The notes under the pieces are model-generated. The model did not search any database and was not told where the DNA came from. It was given only the letters and a program-made list of their open reading frames with translations. Positions 48,147 to 60,069 of a DNA stretch of 64,000 nucleotides are shown here, in pieces (positions within the stretch are counted from its first letter, which is position 1; every line of letters begins with the position of its first letter). The stretch comes from Galeruca laticollis (taxonomy: Eukaryota > Arthropoda > Insecta > Coleoptera > Chrysomelidae), in the NCBI GenBank assembly GCA_963921935.1, contig OY998176.1, positions 140,164,305 to 140,228,304 of the forward strand. The letters are read 5' to 3'. Position numbers and translations under genes: made by a program.

Positions 48147-49325
48147 TTAGTTATTAATTGTTGTTTGACTGACAATCAATAAAAAATTAAACTGATACCT
48201 GCGTGCCACACTGAGGAGGTCCGCGAAACCAAACGTGTCCTCCGGAAAACTAACAATCTGACTATAGTCCAGTGAAAAATTAGACGATTTGTCTTCAAAA
48301 AGTTGTCTGGCAGGAGAAACCAGGGATTCAACGGACTGGTTTTGTGTTTGAGGCTTCGATTTCTTCTGAGCCTGAGCATTGGGAATGATGAAAGGAGGCT
48401 CCAACTCTTCCGCTGGATTCTGAATCGGTGGAATAATCTCTGAATGAGGCCGCTTATGCGAGGAGTTGTTCATTGAGGTGGAAATTTATTGGCCTTGAGG
48501 GGCTAAATCTTCAATTGTGTTATCTTGGATAAGGCTGATTATAGGTTCTGTAGCATTCAAGGGAGTTACTTGAGCTTGAGGAATTATATCTTCTACTGGT
48601 TGTTCTTGTAGAGTGTCGGCTATAGGTTCAGTAAGAGTCCCGTGACAATTTACAGAGATATGACCATTCTTCTTACATTTGTAGCACATAAGTTTATCTT
48701 CAGAAAGGAAAATACGGTATGGAGTATTATCATAGTATACGAGAATCGATTCAGGTAAAGAAGAACTATTATTGCTGCTAGGAGCAGGTTGTATGAAGAC
48801 TTGTCTGCGGAAACTCTATATGTGGCTGTATTCGGGTTGTGTCATTCCAATCCGAAGGAATGTTATAGGTGACATCAGGGATAATCCTAGATCTCTGAGA
48901 CTGTGTTCTATAATGTTGTGAGGGATTGTTGGACGTACGTTAGAAAGGACTAATCGAGCAGATGGTGAGATCAAACGGCAAGCTTTGAGGATTTGACTGT
49001 TAATTTCAATTTCTCCTCCTTTATTTAGAAATGCGTCCACCATGGTTTGACTAGAGAGATAGATGCATACTCTGTTGTTCGAAATTTTAGATGAGAAAAT
49101 TATATCTTTCGGTTGAACTTTGATTCCAAGGACGATGATTTATTAATGGATTTTCACTTCTTCCATAGCGGGGAATATGATGGCTTGCTCCTTTGATGGG
49201 TATTTGAATGTTTGTACTACTGTAGAATAAGACTGAGTTAGGGGATTCAAAGAGTTTTCTTGATATGATTTATCATTTTGAGTACCCCTGTAGTCAGAGG
49301 TACTCGCCATGACGAAGTTATTCAT
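48147..49325 (-). pseudogene. I-like ORF1, unit 2
   Basis: Same content as unit 1 with the same three stop positions, plus a second stop directly adjacent at the first site (ORF pieces 49325-49143, 49043-48816, 48689-48486, 48473-48147). The CCHC knuckle is intact (CYKCKKNGHISVNC). Confidence 0.8.
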
Positions 49326-49449
49326 ATTTTATTAAATATTTTCGGCAGAAGAACTGGCATTATTTCCTCCTAAGTGCGACCGTTAATAGAGGTCTGGCGA
49401 AATATTTTCTAAATACTATTAATATCTGATATCAAATTCAGTTTCACTT

Positions 49450-50628
49450 TTAGTTATTAATTGTTGTTTGACTAACAATCAATAAAAAATTTAACTGATA
49501 CCTGCGTGCCACACTGAGGAGGTCCGCGAAACCAAACGTGTCCTCCGGAAAACTAACAATCTGACTATAGTCCAGTGAAAAATTAGACGATTTGTCTTCA
49601 AAAAGTTGTCTGGCAGGAGAAACCAGGGATTCAACGGACTGGTTTTGTGTTTGAGGCTTCGATTTCTTCTGAGCCTGAGAATTGGGAATGATGAAAGGAG
49701 GCTCCAACTCTTCCGCTGGATTCTGAATCGGTGGAATAATCTCTGAATGAGGCCGCTTATGCGAGGAGTTGTTCATTGAGGTGGAAATTTATTGGCCTTG
49801 AGGGGCTAAATCTTCAATTGTGTTATCTTGGATAAGGCTGATTATAGGTTCTGTAGCATTCAAGGGAGTTACTTGAGCTTGAGGAATTATATCTTCTACT
49901 GGTTGTTCTTGTAGAGTGTCGGCTATAGGTTCAGTAAGAGTCCCGTGACAATTAACAGAGATATGACCATTATTCTTACATTTGTAGCACATAAGTTTAT
50001 CTTCAGAAAGGAAAATACGGTATGGAGTATTATCATAGTATACGAGAATCGATTCAGGTAGAGAAGAACTATTATTGCTGCTAGGAGCAGGTTGTATGAA
50101 GACTTGTCTGCGGAAACTCTATATGTGGCTGTATTCGGGTTGTGTCATTCCAATCCGAAGGAATGTTATAGGTGACATCAGGGATAATACTAGATCTCTG
50201 AGACTGTGTTCTATAATGTTGTGAGGGATTGTTGGACGTACGTTAGAAAGGACTAATCGAGCAGATGGTGAGATCAAACGGCAAGCTTTGAGGATTTGAC
50301 TGTTAATTTCAATTTCTCCTCCTTTATTTAGAAATGCGTCCACCATGGTTTGACTAGAGAGATAGATGCATACTCTGTTGTTCGAAATTTTAGATGAGAA
50401 AATTATATCTTTCGGTTGAACTTTGATTCCAAGGGCGATGATTTATCCATGGATTTTCACTTCTTCCATAGCGGGGAATATGATGGCTTGCTCCTTTGAT
50501 GTGTATTTGAATGTTTGTACTACTGTAGAATAAGACTGAGTTAGGGGATTCAAAGAGTTTTCTTGATTTGATTTATCATTTTGAGTACCCCTGTAGTCAG
50601 AGGTACTCGCCATGACGAAGTTATTCAT
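49450..50628 (-). pseudogene. I-like ORF1 (Gag-like), unit 1
   Basis: A single minus-strand frame of 393 codons from MNNFVMASTS to TTINN is broken by three stop codons (TAA at 50443, TAG at 50119, TAA at 49789). In order: a low-complexity N-terminus; an RRM-like middle (KDIIFSSKISNNRVCIYL, then ILKACRLISPSARLVLSNV); a CCHC knuckle (C-x2-C-x4-H-x4-C, CYKCKNNGHISVNC) near 49980; and a Pro/Gln-rich tail. ORF1 proteins of this type coat the element RNA. The last residues before the unit boundary run into noncoding DNA. Confidence 0.8.
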
Positions 50629-50806
50629 ATTTTATTAAATATTTTCGGCAGAAGAACTGGCATTATTTCCTCCTAAGTGCGACCGTTAATATAGGTCTGG
50701 CGAAATATTTTCTAAATACTATTAATATCTGATATCAAATTCAGTTTCACTTTTAGTTATTAATTGTTGTTTGACTAACAATCAATAAAAAATTAAACTG
50801 ATATTC

Positions 50807-51850
50807 TTACTGTTTGTTTGGATTCGCTGAGAAATATACACTAATTAGCTTCCAACTACTTATTCTATTTATCGTTTCGGAGCGCACAACTGAACTACAC
50901 AAATGTTCGACACCGAATGACTTTATCTCTGGCTGATAGTATTTGTCTTCTAACATCGGACACCCTTTTTTTATTGAAGTGACTTCTTCTGGAGTTTTTG
51001 CCAAGTAAGTTTGTAATGGGATAAATATTTTGTGGTTTTGGATACTGGGGTATAAGTGATAAAATTCTGCAGTTTTGGATTTCATGATGGGTACATGGAC
51101 AGCAAAAATTATTTTGGATTTGGAAAAAGTTACTTGGGTACCCAAAAAGAGAAAATATGTCAAAATATTATTAAATTTTGGAATTGGTTCTTCTTCGTAG
51201 ATTGTATGCAAATACTTTATCATTCCTACAATTTCTTGATTTGAAGTCATTGAGCTATGAATAGAATTAATTTGGAAAATGTAAAGTAATTTTCAATGTT
51301 ATCAATTAACGTGATTAAATTTTGACAATCCAGATTAATCTATGAAATCGTGCTGTAAAAGGTGATAAAGTTGTTTAAAGTTATTATTTTATTTTCGATC
51401 GATATGTGAAATTTTTCCAAATTATCTTATAATTTCTGTTGATTATGCCTTAAGGTAGGTAACGATTTATTATAATGATCAATTAGTTTCTTATTTAAGG
51501 ATATTCGCATATTAACTTCTTGAATAATTTGGTTTTAGTTTTATTGTAATATATTTATCGCGTTATCATATCTCTTTCTATTATCGAAGTCAAGAGTACC
51601 GGATCAATTTTTCTAACAGCGTTTATTAATCCTCTTTTTGTTCTAATATGAGAATAAATGATTTCTGATTTTCTATCCAAAGTATTTATTGAATTTTTCA
51701 TAATTTTCTCGGCCAAATCATAGTTTGAAATTGGTTTGTCGCATTAGCTTCTACTAAACTATTTCTTAACTTATGAAAATATTGTTTAACAGTTTCTATT
51801 TGCATACTAACTTTGTTATGGTCTGAATATAGTTTAAAATTCTTACTTAC
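50807..51850 (-). pseudogene. Env relic of an errantivirus-type element, N-terminal and central part
   Basis: Minus strand. A helical stretch with several stops (51850-51650) leads to a basic R-x-K-R cleavage motif at 51633-51644, followed directly by a Gly-Leu-Ile-Asn start of a fusion peptide (51621-51632). The central ectodomain (147 codons, 51250-50807) follows. This arrangement is the hallmark of insect retroviral Env proteins related to baculovirus F. Multiple stops and frame changes, plus the I-like insertion, show it is a dead relic. No matching gag-pol of a gypsy-type element is seen next to it. Confidence 0.65.
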
Positions 51851-51899
51851 ATTATTTCTTAAATACATTCTTCAATTTAAGAATAATTGAACAAATTGT

Positions 51900-54560
51900 A
51901 AATTCGTATTTTAATAAATCCCAGTGGACAATAAGAATAACATTGCACATTCATTTCCTGTAGGTAATTACGGTTCGTCTTATTTTTTTTTCTCAATATG
52001 CATTCTTTTATTGACTGTTGTGGACTACTTAATATTTTGGGACACTCTGAATAGCTAATAAATCTTAAAATGCTTCGGTGATCGGTAAGACTCGTACCTC
52101 TTCTACACGGCCGGTATCAATCTCCGACTCGCCGAAATTGCTTCGCTACAAGAACGGTCTTGCTTTTTCTCAACATCTAAGAAAGGAGACTATAGGAAAT
52201 TTGGATGTTCTTCGTTCGTTTCTCCATTGTGCTCGAGAAATACATGTTTACCAACTGGAATAATTTAAAGCCTAGATTTTAATAGTTTTTATTAACGGAC
52301 TTTTGGATATTTAGAATTTTAAAAACATTTGAGATTGTTTGTATCATTGGTTTTGAAGCCATCTTTTCTTTGGAAACAACGAGAAGGAAGGTGTGTATTG
52401 TATGGTTTGAAGAACGAAAAGGGTTCGGTGCTTTGTGCGAGTTATTTTCATGGTTTCATTCTCATTTTCCTCAATTAGGGGATAGAATTTTCACAAATTG
52501 TTTGGAAATCCGACTATTTTGAGGAAGTACTTAGTTTGGAAGTCGATTTTTCGATGTTAAGGGATATTATTATGCACTGGAACCCCGATTCACTAAGATC
52601 GAATCAACTTTCTCTAAACACCTGCAAGAATTCGCCATTTTGTAATCCTATTGGTGGAGGCTTTTGATTGATTAATTTCACGTGGGTGCATATTGGAATT
52701 TTGGGAACCCTCATTGATAAATTGAGGTAAGTTATTTTCAGTTTTCACAAATTACAACTTTGTGGATGGTGAGATTGATTATTTTCTCTCCTTGTTGTTT
52801 TTATTTTTGGTTTTCTACTTCTACGTTTTATATTCCCGTCTATTTTGGGATTCACTTTGGAACCTCTTGATTATCCAGATTGGATTTTGTACTCGATTTC
52901 ACACCTGGTTCGACCTGCTATATATTAGCAGAAATTATTCCCGCCCGAGACGATCCCTGAATATTTATCAGATATCTACTCCCGATTGTGTCCTTGTGGA
53001 GGTTTGGCTGGAACCCAAAACGTGCCATCAAGCTAAGTATAACAGAGAATTTAGTTTTGCTGAATCACCCCTCAATAAAGACTTATATTATCCTTTTATG
53101 ATTCTCATTATCACTCGTGATTAATAAGTGATTTTATGTTAGTTTTATCTACCAATATCAATTCATATGTTAGTACAATTGAGCATTTGCGGCTTGATTT
53201 GGGCTGGAATCCCATATCAAGGCATTGATATGGGATTTACAATGTTTTTGATAATTATTCGGCTTGTGATACTTATAGATACAGGGTACATACATGTAAA
53301 GCTCGTATGATTATACCACGCTATAACTCCTACTAAATCGATTACTCTTTTGTTTTATACCTACAATATTTTTGTAATAATTGATATTTGACTTATTTCC
53401 TTTTGTGTTTACTTGTAACAGGAGCTCCGTATTGCCGATTTCCTTATTCGCAATAAACGATTGGCCTGTACAAGTTGAACTATTTATTTATACGTTAGTG
53501 GTGTACGTATATTTTTCCGCGTTTTGGCTACTTCTATATCGTTTTTTTACGATCGCCTTCAGCACTATAATTTCTTAAACTCGGTGGCGCCTATTCACGG
53601 ATTTGACATAAGTATATGACCAAGGAAACAATAATACAAAGAACCCCATATTGTTCCCTGACGTATAGTTCTTAATGATTTTTCTCCAGATATAGTTTAA
53701 TCACTGTAATTCTTTTATTTAGCACGGGTAATCATCGGCGATAACACCTTATATAAGCAGCGATTATTTATTTATTTTTGTACTCCAGTATTTCTCAAAA
53801 GAAACTAGTTTGATATTTTTTTGTGACTATGAATAACGAGTATACCTACGATATTATTCGAATAGTTTATTTCAGTCTACTATGAAAATTATATTTCAGT
53901 AATAACTCGTTGTAGTCTTTGATAATTTTGTCACCTTATATTTTCTCTCAAGAACACTTGTAACAATCAACTATTTGGGTAAAGGTTAATTACATAATGG
54001 TTAATATATCCACTGGTAACCCTAGCTAACCTTAATAATTCTTTAGTCAAGATAAGGACAACCCTAATGAGATCTTAAGACCCTAATAATTTCTTTTACG
54101 TTCATATAATATATGAAAGTAAGTTTAGTATGAATAAGTATAAATAATCTCACATATTCCTAATTGGTAAAGTTATTCAATTTAGTAACTTATATTTCTT
54201 CGGTTCTACATTTGGTATGGATAACCAGGAACAGGACTACCATTATCGTCAGTTTCATTTTGCTGTTACAATTTGATAGAATTAATTCCACAGAATTTTG
54301 TGAAACTGTTTTGAAATTGAGTGTCTGAATTGGAGTTTACGGGTTTACTGGCTACTTGATACGAGATAGTGAGTGTTTGTTGTAATTCTTGTTGGGAGTT
54401 CAGTTTTCCGAGATAATAAAACCTAAATAGGTATTAAAAAGTGTTGGTAGAACGTCACCTAGTTTGATAAGGCCATAGGTCAACATATCATAATAAATAT
54501 CTGCTCCTATTAATATCGATTTAAGCGGGTGTGGCAAAGGTTTTGTCAGCTGATCTATTT
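51900..54560. other. Unassigned stretch, possible LTR remnant
   Basis: No coding motif is recognised; the 52078-52263 and 52762-53124 ORFs show nothing familiar. A TGGCGCC box at 53586-53592, after TTTCTTAAACTCGG, resembles a primer-binding site, so part of 52000-53585 could be an LTR. No partner repeat was found within the window. Confidence 0.3.
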
Positions 54561-54565
54561 ACAAT

Positions 54566-55200
54566 CTACAAAGGTATTGTTACGTGATCTACATTCAACT
54601 TCACTGGGAGGATAGTTGTAGTAATTTTCTCAAGCACAACGCAAAAGATTTCGTACTTTTTCGAAGAGTCAAAGTTTGAGTGAAGCAATATACCCAACAT
54701 TCCGTTAGACAGAGTACGGGTTTCAGATATACCAGAAATATTCAAGATTTTCTTGTATGGAGTTTTCTTGAGTTTTTGTACAATTTGCTTGCTATTGAAA
54801 TAATTTTGAATTGCGTTATCCAGAAGAATCCTCATTTGAACAGGTTGATTTTGGCGAATGTAAATTGTTGCTTGTGCGGTCGCTAGCAACACTAAGTTAT
54901 TTTTTGTTGACATTTGATAAACTGGACGAATCTAGAATTGTTTGATTTTCTTGAAAGTTTTGAGAGGAGTCTAAGGAGGATTCTCTGAATGATTGTAACG
55001 ATTGAAAGTTCGAATGTTATGTTGAAAATTTGAATTTTGCGAACGAGAATTGTCAGAGTGGATATTTGGATTAAAATTGTCACTGTTTGAACGCCTTTCT
55101 CCTTTATTATGTATATTCTGAAAATGCAGAAAGGAATGATGTGTTTTGTGACAATGGGTGCACGACCTTCGTGAAAAACAGGTGTCTCGTGCCTATGCAA
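54566..55200 (-). pseudogene. BEL/Pao gag-protease fragment
   Basis: The minus-strand ORF 54913-54566 (115 codons) carries the retropepsin-like region of a BEL/Pao element: VLLATAQATIYI, then the active-site segment where the usual Asp-Ser/Thr-Gly is not preserved (LLDNAIQNYF), then a flap-like ISGISETRT strand and a VTIPL end. Upstream (to about 55200) an Asn/Arg-rich gag tail is readable in another frame. Everything else of pol is missing. The altered active site alone would make the protease inactive. Confidence 0.65.
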
Positions 55201-55369
55201 TTCACAGACAGTTCTTTGTTTCTGACAAATTATTTTCGCTTCGTTAAAGGTAATGATACAAACGTTTCACAGGTATTGATTCTACGCTCAGAGTATGAGC
55301 ACATTACGCATCCGCCAAACTTTGATTTATATTATTCGAATTTTTATGATAAGTTGAATGAATAAGTTT

Positions 55370-57137
55370 TTGTTGAAATTTGATTGCGATTTTGTATGGA
55401 AAGGTACTCCATTTTGAGGTTTTTTATGCGAAAATGAATTTTGTATCGTTTGTGATTGACTTGTCTTACCAGCGGCATTATCGAGTATTTCTATTTCCTC
55501 TTTTAAACATTATAAAAATTAATCGACTGTTGATAGGACGTCTCTGTTACTGCATTTTTCGAATACATTTTTAAAACCAAAATCTAATTTTTTTGATAAA
55601 GATAAATTCTTAATGGCTCTATGAAAACTAGTGTTCTAGTTCAAGATTTTGTAAAAGTGTCCAGTTACGTCTACAAATAGTAGTATACGCTGACGACTTT
55701 GTATTTACGGCCAATCAATCAAATTGATTTTATTGTTTTATTAACTCATCCACTAAAAAATATCTCAATAGGGAGATGTCAATAAAAAAAGGTTATTTCT
55801 CATCTTATCTTAAAGATAATCCGTCCTAAGATCAGACTTGCGGACGTTGATGATATGACACGTTATCTACTCAACGTATTTGTACTTCTCCTCTTGTCTA
55901 CTGCACTAAAATCATTCACCAAAATGATTGCGTTATACCAAGGCTACCATCAAATTTTAGAATTTTTTATCTAAAAGTTGTTGAATGATTAAATTTCAAA
56001 TTGTAATCATTGGTACATTTGAAATATCTCATTTCTTCTTGTATAAACAATGTTTTTCTTCCATCAATGCTCCCTCGATGTGGAACGTTATGTCTGAAAA
56101 ATGCGAATAAAAACAGTTGCCATTCGTGAAAACGTGAAATTCCAAGTATTGAGGCTATTATTTCATCTGGAGTCCTTTGTAACGGTGATGTTAAACATAA
56201 TAGTCCCTTTGATGAAGTTCGATGTATTATACTCATTCGAATCTTGAATACTACATAGCCTGAAGAGATGGGGGGTGAGGGATAAAGAGAAATACGGTTA
56301 GATATTCCATGAATTTAATGTAACGAACTAATTACCAGACAATTTCCAGCAAGTAAATTTGTGGGAAAACGGTTTATTAACATTTTTTTATGATCTTGCA
56401 ACAATATAGCTCACAATACCTGAGACTATGGAAATCAAAATACGGGTTGAGTTGGCTGGACTTTATCAAAACTTAAAAAATTTAAGTTTCAGTATATGGA
56501 CAAAAACCATATTGTTTTTTACTTTTCATTTCATTGAATATTTTGTTTCATCTCCCTGAAATTATCTTTCATCAAAATCATTCAATTACAATGAAATCTT
56601 ACACAGCTCATAGAGAATGGTTCTAATTGATTCATAATTTTGAAGTGAGAAAGAGAGGGGGGGGGGGTGGAGAGAGGGGGTGGAGAGAGGGGGTGGAGAG
56701 AGAGTGGAGTATTTTTTCCCTTCCATCGCTTGCTTAATTCAATTTTTTCGCAATGTATTTGGTCATTTGATTAATTAGAAAACATATTAACGCCTTACTT
56801 TATTATTCAGTCCAAAATAATACCAAATAAAATTGAGTAGCTTCCAAACACGGAGTAATTATGGTAAAATTCATTGTGCCTCGCGAAAAGTGGGATAAGG
56901 AACGGTAATTTTAGTCTCTAGTTTCCCTTCAGTTGAGTTATTTAGGTATCGTTATGAGATTGTGTTTGTCGAATTTATTTGGAGAAATCTTTTAATTGAA
57001 TTGAACCTATTTGGATTATCGATCTGGAAAAATATCAAACAAGTATATTAGTAATTACTGTTGGACCTCTTAATTTACGTATAGTCTTCTCATTGTTTTA
57101 ACAAAGAATTCGCCGTTTAAGAATGTTATAATATATA
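55370..57137. other. Mostly unassigned; possible RT scrap and a G-rich minisatellite
   Basis: Near 55680-55720 the plus strand reads VVYADDFVFTANQ, which resembles the YxDD active site of a non-LTR reverse transcriptase but has no supporting flanks. The minus-strand ORF 55967-56236 (89 codons) has protein-like composition without a recognised motif. At 56656-56708 there is a G-run followed by GGAGAGAGGGGGT repeats. Confidence 0.35.
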
Positions 57138-58957
57138 CAGAGCTATTCAAAAGTCCCCTCCCCCCCTCGTATCTTTTGAACGGGTACACTTACATTAATA
57201 ACATTTGGAGGGTGAAAATAAAGTGTTGTAAACTTCTCTACGAATGGTAACAGGTGACGTAATAGTAATAGATGACGTCACAGTGCCACTCTGGCCAATA
57301 ATTTTAAATAGGACCTTATGGCAAGTGATATCTCGTTTGGAAGGCATTGACATTGGCTACATAGCCATATGGGTTTTGTTTGGGTTTAAATTAATTTTGA
57401 CGGATAAATTAAATAAATACCAAAATTATTGAAATTATTTTTTCAAATTCAATTAATCAAATATCAACAATGGTTCCTTATAGCAAGTGTTCGAAATGTG
57501 CTCCGTCTACTTCCTGACAGTAATACATCCTATTAGTAAATTCTTGTCGTACTCGTTCGAATGTGTCCGCTGAAGTAGCATTGCATTCTTCAGTAATTCT
57601 TTCTTTCAAAACGCCAGTGTTATCTGGTGCTGTAGTATAAACCTTGGATTTCAAGTACCCATATAGGAAAAATCTAATAGTATCAGATCTGGTGACCGAA
57701 GTGGTCATTCTATAGGATTTCGCCGGCCGATCCATCTACCTCGATATTCTTCATCCAGGTAACGTCTTACTGCACCATAATAATGTGTAGGAGCACCATC
57801 TTGTTGAAATGTTATTTCCAGATGGTCGAATTCATCTTGATTATCTTCCAGAATTTCAGGAATTAACGGCTCAATTGCATTTTGTAACATCTCCAGATAC
57901 ACTTCACCGCTTAAATTTGAATTTAGGGAAACAGGACCAACTAGTGTATGTTGTTCACGAAAGGTGTGAGGATTTGTGTCACTCCAATACCTTACATTTT
58001 GTGTATTCACATTTCCATTTATGCAAAAAGTACTTTCGTCACTAAAACAAATTGTTTTTGTGTAATGTGGGTTTTGACTAATTTTATTTGTCATACATTC
58101 ACAGAGTTCGAGTTTTCTGTCGGGGTCGTCATCCGAAAGGTGGTGCACCATTTTTAACTTGTATGGATGAAATTCGCTTTTAGCCAACACTCTCCGTACT
58201 GTACTTCTACTTACTTCACAGATAGACGCAACTTTAGTTGAAGAGGAAGTAGGGTTTACTACCATTTCAGCAACTATATCAATTTTTTTATCATCACTAA
58301 ATGTTGGTCGACCAGATCGTTTGACATCTTGAACACTACCTGTTACTTCAAACTTGTGAAGAAGCTCCCTCAAATAAGTTCTCGAGATATGGCGATCTGG
58401 GTATCTCTCATTAAATAAACGTTCCGCTTCATGGATATTATTTCTAGATTCACCAATTATTAAGATAGCTGCTACTTTGTCGGCTTTAGTTCGTACCATT
58501 TTGCCTATGTAAAGTCTTAAACGTCTCGTTAAACAATAATGAAATTAAATATTTAAGCTATTTAGAAAAACTTTGCAAATCAACAAATACTATTTAATAA
58601 AAAACGTCAATTTTTTTGACACTAACCAGAGGCGGACTGAAAAGTCTTCAATATTTAAATGTGAAATAATAATTTTGGTATTTATTTAATTTATTCGTCA
58701 AAATTAATATAAACCGAAACAAAATTAATATGGCTATGTAGCCAATGTCAATGCCTTTTAAACCAGATATCACTTGCCATAAGGTCCTATTTAAAATTAT
58801 TGGCCAGAGTGGCACTGTAACGTCATCTATTACTATTACATCACCTGTTACCATTCGTAGAGAAGTATACAACACTTTATTTTTACCCTCCAAATTTTAT
58901 TATTGTAAGTGTAGCCGTTCAAAAGATACGAGGGGGGGAGGGGACTTTTGAATGGTA

Positions 58958-58960
<3 letters not shown>
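57138..58960 (-). mobile_element. Complete DD41D-type mariner-relative transposon
   Basis: Ends CAGAGCTATTCAAAAGTCCCC (57138) and GGGGACTTTTGAATGGTACTG (58960), flanked by TA on both sides. The inverted repeats extend about 220 bp inward (to about 57365 and from about 58735) with some mismatches. They include a GAGGG-G tract, a CGTATCTTTTGAACGG box, TTACGTCATC-type sites and a TGCCAATTTAAAATAGG-like stretch. Total 1823 bp. The right end abuts a (TA)n tract, so the element may have inserted into TA repeats. Confidence 0.9.
57478..58499 (-). pseudogene. DD41D-type transposase, nearly intact
   Basis: The ORF starts with MVRTKADKV at 58499. An HTH region covers residues 1-110 (AERLFNERYPDRHISRTYLR, then a GRP turn). 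Catalytic residues: Asp in FSDESTF, Asp in FQQDGAPTHY, and Asp in the LLDF/FLYG block. Counting across the lesions gives 41 residues between the second and third Asp, so DD41D. An in-frame TGA near 57707 and a one-base deletion near 57685 separate the last 70 residues (57735-57478). All else is open, so the loss of function is recent relative to the other copies in the window. Confidence 0.88.
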
Positions 58961-58996
<36 letters not shown>

Positions 58997-59004
58997 TATA
59001 TATA

Positions 59005-59060
<56 letters not shown>

Positions 59061-59062
59061 AT
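58961..59062. repeat. (TA)n microsatellite
   Basis: TA tract with two TAAATAA interruptions, bordering the transposon's right end. Confidence 0.9.
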
Positions 59063-59064
59063 TT

Positions 59065-60035
59065 TATCTTAAAAATAGCTATTTCTCTACCTAGGCGCGA
59101 AAGTACTAGTTTTCCGAGCCGACAGAAGGAATGGCCAGGAGTATCCGAGCCTGGCCTGTTCTGGAGGACTGGAAAACCACTTTTGCGACGTGGAACAAAC
59201 AATATTTTTTTCTTCAAACGTCATGTAAGTGATAACTTATGTGACGTTTCTCAATGACATTAAGTTTCGTTTATACGACTAGGAGTATCAGTACTATACT
59301 CCTAGGCGTATAAACACATTATAGTACTATGACTTTTTTTTTGTTATATTTATCCGCTTTGAGCGTTGCTCACTTAGTCATTCGATAGACGAACATTTAC
59401 CCAATACATATTGATTATTTATTGGTATCCACAATGCTATTTGTTTGTAATATTTATAGTTAAAATATGATTATGAAGAATTGCATCATTTAAGAATTCT
59501 CCACTTCTTGCAATATTAGTACAACTCATAACCACTTTTCGAGAGTGAGCTGCTTTTAAAAATCCATTGCTCATACCCATTCCATCAAATGTACGTATCC
59601 ATGACAACGATATCAAATAGGGAATATACAGTGAAATAAGTTAAAGATTCAATCTTGTTAACTTTATTAAAAAATTCGTTTCCTTTTATTGTTTTACCTC
59701 AAATAAAATTATGCATGTTTGAAGATAAAATAGTATATGATATTCGGATAATAAAATGCTTTACGCGCTTCGTATGAATTGTCTGTTGGGTACGAGTAGG
59801 TTTGTCTACACCTCCGTGTTGGTTAAATGAATTGAGAGAAACACCACATTGATTTCAATACTACTAACTATATTTGAGTACGGTAAAGCAAAATACAAAA
59901 TACATGTGTTCGACTTAAAAACAAAAGTATAAGTGCGATCGCATCGACCGGGCATTCAAAGCGCCGTTGCCAGATTGCACAGGAAACCGTGAATGTCTGC
60001 GATAAATGTTTATAGGGTAATAAGGTTTATACATA
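59065..60035. other. Noncoding, probably includes LTR of the BEL/Pao element
   Basis: It lies downstream (on the minus strand) of the BEL pol. The partner LTR would be beyond the right window edge, so its extent cannot be fixed. Confidence 0.35.
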
Positions 60036-60037
60036 TC

Positions 60038-60066
60038 GCTCCCCTTGGCAGGCTTTCCTTTCAACA
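60038..60066 (-). other. Putative polypurine tract of the BEL/Pao element
   Basis: Minus strand GAAAGGAAAGCCTGCCAAGG followed by GGAGCG, immediately after the end of the integrase C-terminus. The LTR should start near 60036. Confidence 0.45.
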
Positions 60067-60069
60067 TAA

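Larger units (their letters stand above)
45373..50803 (-). mobile_element. I-like non-LTR retrotransposon with triplicated 5' end
   Basis: On the minus strand: 5' end near 50803 (TATCAGTTTAATTTTTTATT), three tandem copies of a 5' UTR plus ORF1 unit, a jump into the end of ORF2 (RT thumb, RNase H, C-terminal zinc motif), a short 3' UTR and a run of seven A residues at 45355-45361 or nearby. The endonuclease and most of RT are missing. It lies within the env relic. No target duplication was found. Confidence 0.8.
46894..50803 (-). repeat. Three tandem copies of a 1303-bp unit
   Basis: Units at 49501-50803, 48198-49500 and 46894-48197, approximately. The same ORF pieces start at 49776, 48473 and 47170, exactly 1303 bp apart. 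Units differ at only a few positions (for example one stop codon more in the middle unit and Lys/Asn in the knuckle), so the array is recent. Each unit runs from the element's 5' end to a GCAGGTA point in ORF1. Confidence 0.93.

Noticed and set aside
49450..50628. Alternative genetic code explaining stops in ORF1
   Set aside because: Other ORFs in the window use TAA and TAG as normal stops, and the other elements show ordinary decay. Shared stops are better explained by duplication of a dead copy.
55680..55720. YADD motif as a reverse transcriptase
   Set aside because: The flanking sequence gives no further RT blocks in any frame; kept only as a remark.
57244..58893. Mirror-image ORFs at 57244-57432 (+) and 58648-58893 (-) with near-identical N-terminal peptides
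   Set aside because: They are the two terminal inverted repeats of the same transposon read outward to inward; not genes.
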